The position numbers and the translations under genes are program-made. Positions 52,705 to 61,907 of a stretch of DNA of 64,000 nucleotides are shown piece by piece. Origin of the DNA: Niabella sp. (lineage in GTDB: Bacteria; Bacteroidota; Bacteroidia; Chitinophagales; Chitinophagaceae); NCBI GenBank assembly GCA_017744715.1, contig JAGIAT010000009.1:1-64000 (forward strand), written 5' to 3'. A model generated the notes under the pieces. That model did no database searches, was not told where the DNA came from, and was given only the letters and a program-made list of their open reading frames with translations. Numbering within the stretch: the stretch's first letter is position 1; each line of letters starts with the position of its first letter.

Positions 52705-54153
52705 TTAGTGTACGTTCAGCTGTTTAGATGCGTCTTTTTTCTCAAGGTTCACCACGCCGGTGGTTCCGCCGCCTTTCAGTGTCAGTTCTACGGGAGCATT
52801 GGTTTTCCAGGCGCCGCGGGTAAAGTCGGGAATATCTACGCTGGAAGAGCGCTTGGCAATAGACCGGCCGCTCAGCGGGAACAGGCAACTCCAGGCCACA
52901 CCATCGTACACATCCTGATCAAGCGGCAGCCCGTTGCGTAAACAATCGATCAACCGCCAGTCCATCATAAAATCCATACCGCCATGGCCACCGATCTGCT
53001 TGGCCAGGTCACCAATTTTGCGAACGATCTCAGGAGTATATTGTTCGTAAAGCTTTTTCAGCTCATCATTGCTGATCCATTCATGGCCAAAGGCAATGCG
53101 CTCCGGATCGGGCCATTTCTGCGCCACGCCTTTGGTGCCGCTTATGAGGTGGATACGGGAATATGGGCGGGGCGACGTTACATCATGCTGGATCATGATG
53201 GTTTTGCCTTTATTGGTTTTAATGGTCGTTGTGTTCATATTGCCGCGGTACGGTTTGCCTACGAACTGCTGGAAATAAGGATCTTTTGCTGCAAGGTCTT
53301 TTGCCATCTGTCCCATCTGGAAGTCGTTGCTGGACACAGATACCAGCCAGTCCATTTTATCGCCGCGGTTAATGTTCATACACTGCGCCACGGGGCCGAG
53401 GCCGTGTGTGGGATACAGGCAGCCATTGTGTTCATAATTCTGACGGAGCCGCCACATATTCTGATAACCTTTGTCTTTTTTGAAGTTAAGATCGCGCAGG
53501 TCATGGATGTATGCGCCTTCGGCATGTACCAGCTCGCCAAACATGCCCTGGCGGGCCATATTGAGGGTCAGCAGCTCGAAGAAGTCGTAGCAGCAGTTTT
53601 CGAGCATCATGCAATGTTTGCGGGTACGTTCGGAGGTTTCCACCAGTTTCCAGCAATCTTCCAGGGTGAGTGCAATCGGTACTTCGGAAGCGGCATGACA
53701 GCCATTTTCCATAGCAAAAAGCGCCATGGGTGTGTGCAGGCTCCAGGGTGTAGTAATGTACACCAGGTCCAGCTTCTCTTTCCGGATCATATCCTTCCAT
53801 CCGTTTTCACCGGAATATTCTTTCGCAGCAGGACGACCTGTTTTCTGCACCAGGGCATTGGACCTGGTGGCGCGCTCCGGAATCAGGTCACAGATGGCAA
53901 CGATCTCTACACCGTCAATGTGCGACATACGTTGTACGGCACCCGGACCGCGCATGCCCTGTCCTATAAAACCGATCCGAACCTTATCGATCTTTGGCGC
54001 ACGGTAACCACTCATATTAAAACGGGCACCGTTTTTTTCCAGTTCATAAGAGCGTTGCATCGATTCGTCGGTAACGGCCAGGGCAGGCAGATTCACGGCA
54101 AGTGCGCCGGTTCCCACAGCAAATTGTTTAAGAAAGCTTCTTCGGTTACTCAT
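52705..54153 (-). CDS. Gfo/Idh/MocA family oxidoreductase, GH109-like
   Basis: 482 aa. Twin-arginine signal MSNRRSFLKQFAVGTG (RRSFLK) with a hydrophobic core ending ALA, so exported by Tat as a folded, probably NAD-carrying protein. Rossmann GxGxxG is IGFIGQGMRGPG (about 60-71). The C-terminal domain includes NGCLYPTHGLGPVAQCMNI, which matches the signature I associate with GH109 alpha-N-acetylgalactosaminidases that use NAD in a redox-elimination mechanism. A D/H pair for that mechanism cannot be confirmed by eye. If right, it removes GalNAc from glycans, in keeping with the neighbouring GH29 and GH2. Confidence 0.82.
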   Translation of the reverse strand: MSNRRSFLKQFAVGTGALAVNLPALAVTDESMQRSYELEKNGARFNMSGYRAPKIDKVRIGFIGQGMRGPGAVQRMSHIDGVEIVAICDLIPERATRSNALVQKTGRPAAKEYSGENGWKDMIRKEKLDLVYITTPWSLHTPMALFAMENGCHAASEVPIALTLEDCWKLVETSERTRKHCMMLENCCYDFFELLTLNMARQGMFGELVHAEGAYIHDLRDLNFKKDKGYQNMWRLRQNYEHNGCLYPTHGLGPVAQCMNINRGDKMDWLVSVSSNDFQMGQMAKDLAAKDPYFQQFVGKPYRGNMNTTTIKTNKGKTIMIQHDVTSPRPYSRIHLISGTKGVAQKWPDPERIAFGHEWISNDELKKLYEQYTPEIVRKIGDLAKQIGGHGGMDFMMDWRLIDCLRNGLPLDQDVYDGVAWSCLFPLSGRSIAKRSSSVDIPDFTRGAWKTNAPVELTLKGGGTTGVVNLEKKDASKQLNVH

Positions 54154-54322
54154 AATGGAAGTATTTTGTTATTTAGAATGTCCATAAAAATAGCTATTAT
54201 AACCCTATAGCCTTTGTGCAACCGTTTGCTCTTATGTTTCCGTACATCCCGTTGTTTCCTGAAAGGGATGCCGGAAATGAAATATAACAAGCAGGTTCCG
54301 CAGGATCCGCCGCAAAATACCA

Positions 54323-54354
54323 CAAAAAAAATCCCGGTAATTGCTTACCGGGAT
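54323..54354 (-). terminator. intrinsic terminator of dnaK
   Basis: ATCCCGGTAA (54331-54340) pairs perfectly with TTACCGGGAT (54345-54354) across a four-base TTGC loop. On the minus strand it is followed by eight T residues (54323-54330 as A on plus). It is 22 bases past the dnaK stop. Confidence 0.9.
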
Positions 54355-54376
54355 CACTTCCTGCTATCAAATTGTT

Positions 54377-56293
54377 TTATTTCACTTCTTCAAAAGGAAC
54401 ATCCGTAACATCATCCGCACCGCCTGCATTTCCACCGGCAGCCTGCTCGCCTCCGGGCTGGCCGGCCTGGGCCTGCGCCCCGTCAGCACCTTGTCCGGAT
54501 TTATAGATATCCTCGCTGGCTGCTGTCCAGGCAGCGTTCAGTTCTTCAGTAGCCTTATCAATAGCGGCAATATCCTGCTGCTTATGCGCTTCTTTTAATT
54601 TGGTAACGGCACCTTCAATTACCGACTTCTTGTCTGCAGGAACCTTATCACCGTATTCTTTCAGCTGTTTTTCAGTCTGGAATACCAAGCTGTCTGCAGC
54701 ATTCAGTTTATCGATCTTTTCACGCTCTGCTTTATCGGTGGCTTCGTTGGCTTTTGCCTCGGCCTTCATTTTTTCTACTTCTTCCTTGCTTAAGCCGCTT
54801 CCTGCCTCGATATGGATCTTCTGCTCTTTACCGGTTCCTTTATCTTTCGCCGTTACATGCATGATTCCATTCGCATCGATATCAAAGATCACTTCGATCT
54901 GCGGTACGCCTCTCGGGGCCGGCGGAATGCCATCCAGATTAAAGATCCCCAGGCTCTTGTTGTCTTTTGCCATAGAGCGCTCACCCTGCAATACATGAAT
55001 CTGTACGCCCGGCTGGTTATCGCTTGCAGTAGAAAACACTTCTGACTTTTTGGTAGGGATGGTGGTGTTGGAAGGGATAAGGGTTGTCATTACTCCGCCC
55101 ATGGTTTCAATACCTAAAGAAAGCGGTGTTACATCCAGTAACAATACATCTTTTACTTCCCCGGTTAAAACAGCACCCTGGATAGCTGCACCAATGGCTA
55201 CCACTTCATCGGGGTTTACACCACGGTTCGGTTTTTTACCAAAGAACTTTTCTACTATTTCCTGTACTTTGGGGATACGGGTGCTACCACCTACCAGGAT
55301 CACTTCGTCGATCTCCGAAGGATTCATGCCTGCATCTTTCAATGCGGCTTCGCAGGGTTTTAAACAACGTGCAAACAGGTTATCTGCCAGTTGCTCAAAT
55401 TTAGCGCGGGTCAGCTTTTTTACCAGGTGTTTGGGCACTCCGTCAACCGCTGTAATATACGGCAGGTTGATTTCGGTTTCGCTGGAGGAAGACAATTCGA
55501 TCTTGGCTTTTTCAGCAGCTTCTTTCAAACGCTGTAATGCCATCGGGTCTTTTCTTAAATCAATGCCTTCTTCAGATTTAAATTCTTCAGCCAGCCAGTC
55601 CATGATCACTTTATCAAAATCATCACCACCCAGGTGTGTATCCCCGTTGGTAGATTTCACCTCAAACACCCCATCGCCCAGCTCAAGAACAGAAATATCG
55701 AATGTACCGCCACCCAGGTCAAACACCGCAATTTTATGATCTTTACCACCTTTATCAAGCCCGTAAGCCAATGCAGCAGCAGTAGGTTCGTTTACAATAC
55801 GGCGTACCGTTAACCCGGCAATTTCACCGGCTTCTTTTGTAGCCTGGCGCTGCGCATCGTTAAAATAAGCGGGAACGGTGATCACCGCCTCGGTTACTTC
55901 CTGGCCCAGGTAATCCTCGGCTGTTTTTTTCATTTTCTGTAATACCATCGCAGAAATTTCCTGCGGGGTATATAAACGTCCGTCAATATCAATACGAACG
56001 GTATTATTGTCACCCTGCGCAACTTTGTAGCTCCAGTGGCTGATCTCTTCAGAAACCTCAGCAAAACGGCGGCCCATAAAACGCTTTACAGACATGATGG
56101 TGTTTTGCGGGTTGGTGATGGCCTGTCTTTTTGCAGGATCCCCTACTTTCCGCTCGCCGTTTTTCAAAAATGCAACAACAGATGGGGTTGTACGGCGCCC
56201 TTCATCGTTGGCAATTACCACCGGCTCGTTACCTTCCATTACCGCAACGCAGCTGTTGGTGGTTCCTAAGTCAATACCAATAATTTTACCCAT
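54377..56293 (-). CDS. dnaK: molecular chaperone DnaK (Hsp70)
   Basis: 638 aa from the ATG at 56293 (MGKIIGIDLGTTNSC). The longer frame to 56329 (MVIFNKRRN...) is not needed, since Hsp70 always begins at the phosphate-1 strand. NBD motifs: GIDLGTTNSCVAV, DLGGGTFDISVLE, GGSTRIPKVQE; SBD from about 385 (LLDVTPLSLGIETMGG); lid and Ala/Gly/Gln-rich tail ending in DVTDVPFEEVK, the EEVK-type terminus. A possible purine-rich leader AAAAGGAG sits 13-20 bases upstream. No CIRCE element or DnaJ/GrpE genes are nearby. Terminated by the hairpin at 54323. Confidence 0.97.
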   Translation of the reverse strand: MGKIIGIDLGTTNSCVAVMEGNEPVVIANDEGRRTTPSVVAFLKNGERKVGDPAKRQAITNPQNTIMSVKRFMGRRFAEVSEEISHWSYKVAQGDNNTVRIDIDGRLYTPQEISAMVLQKMKKTAEDYLGQEVTEAVITVPAYFNDAQRQATKEAGEIAGLTVRRIVNEPTAAALAYGLDKGGKDHKIAVFDLGGGTFDISVLELGDGVFEVKSTNGDTHLGGDDFDKVIMDWLAEEFKSEEGIDLRKDPMALQRLKEAAEKAKIELSSSSETEINLPYITAVDGVPKHLVKKLTRAKFEQLADNLFARCLKPCEAALKDAGMNPSEIDEVILVGGSTRIPKVQEIVEKFFGKKPNRGVNPDEVVAIGAAIQGAVLTGEVKDVLLLDVTPLSLGIETMGGVMTTLIPSNTTIPTKKSEVFSTASDNQPGVQIHVLQGERSMAKDNKSLGIFNLDGIPPAPRGVPQIEVIFDIDANGIMHVTAKDKGTGKEQKIHIEAGSGLSKEEVEKMKAEAKANEATDKAEREKIDKLNAADSLVFQTEKQLKEYGDKVPADKKSVIEGAVTKLKEAHKQQDIAAIDKATEELNAAWTAASEDIYKSGQGADGAQAQAGQPGGEQAAGGNAGGADDVTDVPFEEVK

Positions 56294-56580
56294 AATATTT
56301 AAATTTCTCCTTTTATTAAAAATTACCACAATCTGTGGCAGAAATTAACTTTCAATGATTATGCCGCAGTAGCCAAATATGAAAAAATGTCAGAAATCCA
56401 TGTAATCATCCTGCAACCAGACGTCCTGACGGGGTGATATTACCGGGTACTGTCATTTTAGAGACTCAACAACAGACAGTTACAGCACCGGGGCCTGTAA
56501 AACGGCTCCATTCCCGGTATCCCGGTGCCATTATTTATTCCTGCCATTGATTTCCTATTTTAGCGCCAGATTTTGATAGT

Positions 56581-58002
56581 ATGAAGAACGGACTCCTCTT
56601 TTTATATACACTCTGCCTGGCAATTGCCGGTTATTCACAGGCGATCGATTCCCCTGCGCCTGTATTATCGCTGCCCGAATACCCGGCCGCCGTCATTCCC
56701 GAATCGGAACTCAACATCCCGGTACAGGTAGATCTGGCCCCCTTTTTTGCCATGGCCAACAAAAAAGTAGATACCCTGTTCACCTCCCCCCGTTTTCCAA
56801 ACGACTGGGTGCAGCAGGGATGCGATACCCGCTACAAATACAGTTTCCGGCGCGGACCATTGCAGTTCAGCTTAAAAAATACAACCCTCGACATCTCCTT
56901 TACCGGTTATTATAAAATCGTGGGATCTACCCGCGCCTGTGTAAACGGTAAGGCGGTTACGCCCTGGACGCCCGCCTGTCAGTGTGGTTTTGAGGAAGGC
57001 GAACGGAAGGTAAAAGTGGGCTTTACCATTGCTATTTCAATGCTGACCAATTATACCATAAAAATGCAGGTAACCCGGAAAGAGCCGGAGCCGGTAGATA
57101 AATGTTCGGTTTGTTTTTGGGGGCAGGATATTACCCCTGTGATTATGGATGCACTTAAAAAGGAACTGGACGTATCAAAAGCAGATCTTGAAAAAAGCTA
57201 TGGCCGGATCGATTTGAAACCGCATTTTCAAACCATGTGGAATCAGCTCAATACGCCGTATAATATTAATAATATGGGCTGGCTGCAGATCAACCCGCAG
57301 AAGATCCGTATCAACAGCATTCAAACGGCTGGCAGTCATTTGCAGATTAGCGTGGGAATGGCGGCCAAACCTATTGTGCGGTTCGAAAAACCTGCCGCGG
57401 TCGTTTCGCCGGTACCGCATATCAGCAATTTCAGCCGGAACCAGGGATTTCAGGTGTATGCAGACCTGGTCATGAGCTACGATTCGCTCAGCCGCATCCT
57501 TACCAGCCAGATTGCCGGGAAGGAATTCGTTTTCAGCAAAGCCTTTATAAAAAAGAAATTCATTTTCCTGGAGTGCAAGCTCCTCGGCAGCCGCGATAAC
57601 CGCCTGGTGATGCAGGTAAAATTCACCGGCTCCAACAATGGTGTTTTTTATGTAACCGGTAAACCTTTGTATTACGCTGGAACCAAAACATTGGAGGTAA
57701 CCGATGTGGATTTTGATATTCAATCCCGGAACGCACTGTTAAAAACGGCAGACTGGCTGTTTTCTAAAAAAATCACCGGCGAAATTGAAAAGATGGCCAA
57801 ATATGATCTGAACGAACTGTTGTCAACAGCCCGGACCAATATGAACCAACAGTTAAACCGGCAGTTTATAAAAGGAATCACCGGCAGTGGAAACGTTAAA
57901 GATATCAGTGTAGCCGGTATTTTTCCGCAACCCGGATGGCTGGCCGTAAGGGCTTATTGCAATGGAGATTTTTTGTTGAAGGTGGCAGGGCTCGATCTGT
58001 AA
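56581..58002 (+). CDS. DUF4403 family protein
   Basis: 473 aa. Signal peptide 1-20 (ending GYSQ). The mature part matches DUF4403 by the early SELNIPVQVDLAPFFAMAN and the repeated structure of two similar halves (about 40-220 and 255-440), each with long amphipathic strands like those of TULIP/BPI or SMP lipid-binding folds. Two Cys pairs occur (ACQCGF; KCSVCFW). A candidate -7 box TATTTTAG (56556-56563, one mismatch) is 18 bases before the ATG. It is probably periplasmic or outer-membrane attached; a lipid-transfer role is inference. Confidence 0.85.
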   Translation: MKNGLLFLYTLCLAIAGYSQAIDSPAPVLSLPEYPAAVIPESELNIPVQVDLAPFFAMANKKVDTLFTSPRFPNDWVQQGCDTRYKYSFRRGPLQFSLKNTTLDISFTGYYKIVGSTRACVNGKAVTPWTPACQCGFEEGERKVKVGFTIAISMLTNYTIKMQVTRKEPEPVDKCSVCFWGQDITPVIMDALKKELDVSKADLEKSYGRIDLKPHFQTMWNQLNTPYNINNMGWLQINPQKIRINSIQTAGSHLQISVGMAAKPIVRFEKPAAVVSPVPHISNFSRNQGFQVYADLVMSYDSLSRILTSQIAGKEFVFSKAFIKKKFIFLECKLLGSRDNRLVMQVKFTGSNNGVFYVTGKPLYYAGTKTLEVTDVDFDIQSRNALLKTADWLFSKKITGEIEKMAKYDLNELLSTARTNMNQQLNRQFIKGITGSGNVKDISVAGIFPQPGWLAVRAYCNGDFLLKVAGLDL

Positions 58003-58141
58003 CCTGACGAACAAACTGAAGACTGATAGCCGAAGGCTACGTGAATGTTCCGGGTACGATCCGGTTTCATACCTGATAGCCCGGACTGAAAACTGATATC
58101 TGATAACTGATATCTGATAACTGATGACTGAAACCTGATAA
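58003..58141. repeat. intergenic ACTGATA word repeats
   Basis: 139 bases rich in CTGATAACTGA and GAAAACTGATATCTGATAAC words (58012-58137), the same vocabulary as at 34110-34318, between two convergent genes. Confidence 0.65.
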
Positions 58142-58705
58142 CTAAATGCTCCCATCACTGCCAGCCGATGACGATTTCCGGTCTGGTTGCTCCTCTTCCA
58201 AATAGGCGGGCTCCGGTATTCTTTTAAAACTGAAATGCCGTTGTGCCAGGTAACTGACCAGCATTACCACCACGGTGGTACCCATCTGCGCAAAAACGGG
58301 ATAAATGTTCCAGACCTCTACCATGATCTTCAGCAACACGTAATTAATGGTCAGATTAAACACACATACCAGCAGGTAGCGGAACAACTGCACCCGGCCG
58401 CGGATCCTGCTGTCGTCAAATACCACGTACTTCATCAGGAAAAAGCCTACCACAAAACTTACCACAAAGGACACTACCAGGGCGGCCACGTGCGATTTTA
58501 ACGCATAAAACCCAAAATGAAAGTCCTGGCCCCGGAAAATAAATTTATAGGAAATGTAATAAGTCAGCAGGCCCAGAAAAGTATTGGACGCCCCGGAAAC
58601 CGCATACCGGAAGGTTTGCAGCGGCATGATCCGTTTAAATGGCGGGTAAAAAAAGTCGATCAACGGGAGCAACCGGTCCCTTACACTATATAAATGCTGC
58701 CTCAT
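58142..58705 (-). CDS. GtrA family membrane protein
   Basis: 187 aa with four membrane helices (about 30-50, 65-90, 105-125 and 130-152), typical of GtrA (PF04138), which includes putative flippases of lipid-linked sugars such as bactoprenol-glucose. It begins inside the GtrA motif FRYAVSGASNTFLGLLTYY, with V-x-F-x(n)-KYVVFD... after helix 3. The C-terminal tail is polar, with no signal. No GtrB glycosyltransferase is adjacent. It is convergent with DUF4403 and divergent from argS, with only 74 bases between starts. Confidence 0.82.
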   Translation of the reverse strand: MRQHLYSVRDRLLPLIDFFYPPFKRIMPLQTFRYAVSGASNTFLGLLTYYISYKFIFRGQDFHFGFYALKSHVAALVVSFVVSFVVGFFLMKYVVFDDSRIRGRVQLFRYLLVCVFNLTINYVLLKIMVEVWNIYPVFAQMGTTVVVMLVSYLAQRHFSFKRIPEPAYLEEEQPDRKSSSAGSDGSI

Positions 58706-58754
58706 CGGCCGCGAAGATATTCCTTATTCGCATGATTTCTGCGCCCGTGTTCCT

Positions 58755-58762
58755 TATTTTTG
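58755..58762 (+). promoter_or_regulatory. -7 promoter element of argS
   Basis: TATTTTTG, an exact match to TAnnTTTG, 18 bases before the argS ATG at 58780; no TTG at standard spacing. Confidence 0.5.
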
Positions 58763-58779
58763 CATCAAAATTGTTAAGA

Positions 58780-60555
58780 ATGAGCATTGTAGATACGTTG
58801 AGACCGATTGTTGCGGATGCACTGAACGCATTGTATGAAAAAGAACTGAGCCCTTCATCGATTGCCATCAATAGTACGAAACCCGAATTTGAAGGCGATT
58901 ATACGATTGTATTGTTTTCCCTTATCAAGGAACTGAAGAAAAAGCCCGAAGAACTGGGTGCCGAAATGGGACAGTACCTGGTAAACCAGCATCCCGGCCT
59001 GATCCGCTCGTTTAACGTAATTAAAGGATTCCTGAACCTGTCCATTGCCGAAAATTTCTGGACGGCATTCCTCAATAAAAACTACGCAGATCCTTCATTT
59101 GGCAAAGAGGAACAACAGGCGTCCAAAGTAATGGTGGAATACTCTTCTCCCAATACCAACAAGCCCCTGCACCTGGGACATTTGCGGAATAACTTCCTCG
59201 GATGGTCCATCGCAGAGATCCTCAAAGCAACGGGTAGTGAAATCAAAAAATGCTGTATTTCCAACGACCGGGGCATTCATATTTCCAAATCGATGGTAGC
59301 CTGGCAGCTCTATGGCAACGGCGCCACACCGGAGTCTACCGGTATTAAGGGCGATCACCTGGTAGGGGATTATTATGTAATGTTTGGTGTGAAGCATAAA
59401 GAACAAATGGCGGAGCTTATTGAAAAAGGAATGAGCAAGGAAGACGCCGAAAAGCATGCGCCGATCATGAAAGCCGCGCAGCAAATGCTGGTGGACTGGG
59501 AAAACGGCAACCCTGAAGTTATCGCCCTCTGGGAGAAAATGAACAGCTGGGTGTATGCCGGGTTTGATCAAACCTACAAGCGCATCGGTACTGATTTTGA
59601 CAAGGTCTATTATGAAAGTGATACCTATATACTGGGAAAACAATTTGTAGAGGAAGGGCTGAAAGAAGGTGTATTCTTTAAAAAGGAGGATGGCAGTGTT
59701 TGGATCGATCTTACGGCAGAAGGACTGGATGAAAAGCTGGTATTACGCAAGGACGGTACAGCGGTTTACATTACACAGGACCTGGGACTGGCCGATGAAA
59801 AATACAAAGACTTTCCTTATGACCAAAGCATTTATGTAATTGCCGATGAGCAGAATTACCATATGAAGGTACTGCAGCTGATTCTGCAAAAACTTCATAA
59901 ACCCTATGCAGGAGGTATTTACCATATGAGCTATGGCATGGTGGAGCTGCCCAGCGGGCGGATGAAGACCCGTGAAGGCACAGTAGTAGATGCGGACGAC
60001 CTGCTGGATGAACTGGTAAAAGTAGCGGCAGCAAAAACCGAGGAACTGGGCAAGGTGAAAGACTTTTCAGAAGCCGAGCTTAAAGAGCTGTATGATACCA
60101 TTGCACTGGGGGCATTAAAATTCTTTCTTCTCCGGGTTGACCCTAAAAAGAGAATGGTGTTTAACCCCGAGGAAAGCATCGATTTCCAGGGCTTCACGGG
60201 TCCGTTCATCCAGTATACCCATGCACGGATCCGGTCGATTCTGCGGAATGAGCCGCTGGCTGAAGGTATCGCCGATCCGGAGCAACTGGAGCCGCTGGAG
60301 AAAGAACTGATCATTTTACTGGAACAGTTTCATACACAGGTAAAACAGGCCGCCGGCGAACACAACCCTTCCCTCCTGGCCATTTACGCATTTAGTGTAG
60401 CAAAATTGTTCAACAGTTTTTACACCGCGCATTCCGTACGCAACGCTGAGACGCCGGAAAAGAAAAACCTGCGGCTGAAGATCTGCACCCTTACGGCAGG
60501 CACCATTGCAGCTTCCATGGCATTACTGGGTATCCGCGTTCCGGAACGGATGTAG
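58780..60555 (+). CDS. argS: arginine--tRNA ligase
   Basis: Class I synthetase that charges tRNA-Arg; 591 aa from the ATG at 58780 (MSIVDTLRPIV). The upstream frame to 58639 has no family similarity and overlaps the divergent GtrA gene. The HIGH-type motif is HLGH in SSPNTNKPLHLGHLRNN (about 117-133); the KMSKS-equivalent is GRMKTREGT in the second half of the catalytic domain, near the conserved IQYTHARI region; the C-terminal DALR anticodon domain covers about 460-591. Cytoplasmic and essential. It has its own -7 element (58755). Confidence 0.96.
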   Translation: MSIVDTLRPIVADALNALYEKELSPSSIAINSTKPEFEGDYTIVLFSLIKELKKKPEELGAEMGQYLVNQHPGLIRSFNVIKGFLNLSIAENFWTAFLNKNYADPSFGKEEQQASKVMVEYSSPNTNKPLHLGHLRNNFLGWSIAEILKATGSEIKKCCISNDRGIHISKSMVAWQLYGNGATPESTGIKGDHLVGDYYVMFGVKHKEQMAELIEKGMSKEDAEKHAPIMKAAQQMLVDWENGNPEVIALWEKMNSWVYAGFDQTYKRIGTDFDKVYYESDTYILGKQFVEEGLKEGVFFKKEDGSVWIDLTAEGLDEKLVLRKDGTAVYITQDLGLADEKYKDFPYDQSIYVIADEQNYHMKVLQLILQKLHKPYAGGIYHMSYGMVELPSGRMKTREGTVVDADDLLDELVKVAAAKTEELGKVKDFSEAELKELYDTIALGALKFFLLRVDPKKRMVFNPEESIDFQGFTGPFIQYTHARIRSILRNEPLAEGIADPEQLEPLEKELIILLEQFHTQVKQAAGEHNPSLLAIYAFSVAKLFNSFYTAHSVRNAETPEKKNLRLKICTLTAGTIAASMALLGIRVPERM

Positions 60556-60770
60556 GGAATGATACAACCGCAACAGGTGCGGGAAACTTCATAGGGACCC
60601 TTTCAGAGCAGTGCTTCTCCCTTGCGGTCATTGCAGGTGCGTTGCGTGCATTGCGGTTAAAACTTAAACGCTAAGGACGCAAGGAATGCGCAAAGAACGC
60701 AGGGATATTTATCCATAACGGGCCGGATCTCTTTGCGTATTCTAAGATTACAAAATGGCCAAAAAAAGTT
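60556..60770. repeat. intergenic GCGCAAAG/GCGTT word repeats beside IS110 remnant
   Basis: 215 bases. Words CTTGCGGTCATTGCAGGTGC, CGTTGCGTGCATTGCGG and GCTAAGGACGCAAGGAATGC are variants of the 27937-28290 vocabulary. The 24-mer at 60639-60662 recurs at 61017-61040 with two mismatches, bracketing the IS110 remnant. Confidence 0.7.
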
Positions 60771-61019
60771 TTAGGCGACTTGTAAATAGTTTTCAACAAA
60801 TGGTGTTTGTCGCTTTATAACGGCAAACATCCGGTAGATGATTTTATTTCGAACGATGTTGATGGTGCTCATTTTTGGCTTGCCGATCTCCACGCGTTTT
60901 AAATAATACTGACGTAGTTCTTTGTCATGTTGGATGGCAGATTTTGCAGCAAGGTCGAGGATCGCTTTCATGCGTTTATCGGCCAGGTGGCTGACTTTGG
61001 TCCTGCCATGGCGGATGCG
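60771..61019 (-). pseudogene. IS110-family transposase, C-terminal remnant
   Basis: The minus-strand frame runs about 83 codons to a TAA at 60771-60773 and matches the C-terminal third of IS110/IS116 (Transposase_20) transposases: RHGRTKVSHLADKRMKAIL, LAAKSAIQHDKELRQYY and KPKMSTINIVRNKIIYRMFAV in the reading. The N-terminal DEDD catalytic domain and both element ends are absent, so it is dead. An in-frame stop lies five codons above the conserved part. The fragment is flanked by near-identical repeat words (60639-60662 and 61017-61040). Confidence 0.85.
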
Positions 61020-61121
61020 CTGCGTACATTGCGGTTAAAATACAATTCTAAAAGATACAAGGGCATTATACGGGAAACATCCAGGCACACCCGTTATGAC
61101 GCCGGGTGCTGCGATAGACCC

Positions 61122-61814
61122 TTATCCTTTCAGCAATTGCATCAATTCCTTTACACCCTCCGTAGCCGGTTTTTCGATCGTATGCAGGTTGGGAAGTTGC
61201 CGCAGCGCGGGAATGGATTTATCGATAATATATTTCGGAACACCGGCTGCCACATAATCAATCAGGCCCGCTGCGGGATACACCAGCAGGGAGGTGCCAA
61301 TCACCACAAAAATATCCGCTTCCGCGGCCAGCCGGGAAGCTGGAGCAATCATCGGTACCGCTTCGCCAAACCAAACGATATCCGGCCGCAGCTGACTTCC
61401 ATCCGGCGCCAGATCACCCAAACGGATGTCATCCCGGATCTCATAGGACGGTTTATGGACGCGCTCGCTGCGCATTTTCAAGATCTCACCGTGCAGATGC
61501 AGCACCCGGGTAGACCCACCCCGCTCATGCAGATCATCGATATTTTGTGTAATGATATGCACTTCATACGTTGTTTCCAACGCTGCCAATCCATAATGGG
61601 CTGCATTGGGTTGTACATCCGCCACGTTTTTACGGCGCATATTGTAAAAATCCAGTACCAGGCCCGGATTTTTTGCCCACCCTTCCGGAGACGCTACCTC
61701 CATTACATCATATCCCTCCCACAACCCGTCACTATCGCGAAAGGTTTGAATGCCGCTTTCGGCACTGATGCCTGCCCCGGTTAATACGACCAGTTTCTTT
61801 TTCATCCCGCTCAA
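61122..61814 (-). CDS. Sir2-family NAD-dependent protein deacylase (CobB-like)
   Basis: 230 aa. NAD motifs are complete: VLTGAGISAESGIQTFRDSDGLW (about 8-30), TQNIDDLHERGG (about 100-111) and the catalytic His in VLHLHGE (about 116-122), with GTSLLVYPAAGLI later. The region between HGE and the following strand (about 125-155) carries no CxxC pairs, so the zinc module of typical sirtuins is missing; the IVWFGEAVP strand follows. Sirtuins of this zinc-less type are common in Bacteroidota and remove acetyl or other acyl groups from lysine. Full-length start at 61814. Single gene. Confidence 0.9.
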   Translation of the reverse strand: MSGMKKKLVVLTGAGISAESGIQTFRDSDGLWEGYDVMEVASPEGWAKNPGLVLDFYNMRRKNVADVQPNAAHYGLAALETTYEVHIITQNIDDLHERGGSTRVLHLHGEILKMRSERVHKPSYEIRDDIRLGDLAPDGSQLRPDIVWFGEAVPMIAPASRLAAEADIFVVIGTSLLVYPAAGLIDYVAAGVPKYIIDKSIPALRQLPNLHTIEKPATEGVKELMQLLKG

Positions 61815-61849
61815 ACGTTTATTGTGTACAAAATAACAGCTCTTTATTA

Positions 61850-61882
61850 AAATAAAAAACTGCGGATCGCTCCAGCAGTTTT
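61850..61882 (-). terminator. intrinsic terminator after the VWA lipoprotein gene
   Basis: AAAACTGC (61856-61863) pairs with GCAGTTTT (61875-61882) around an 11-base loop. On the minus strand a TTTTTTATT tract follows. It lies about 25 bases past the stop codon at 61908. Confidence 0.8.
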
Positions 61883-61907
61883 AAACGCCATCCGTAAAGC
61901 CAGATCC

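Noticed and set aside
54377..56293. CIRCE element before dnaK
   Set aside because: The TTAGCACTC-N9-GAGTGCTAA dyad is not seen in 56294-56580.
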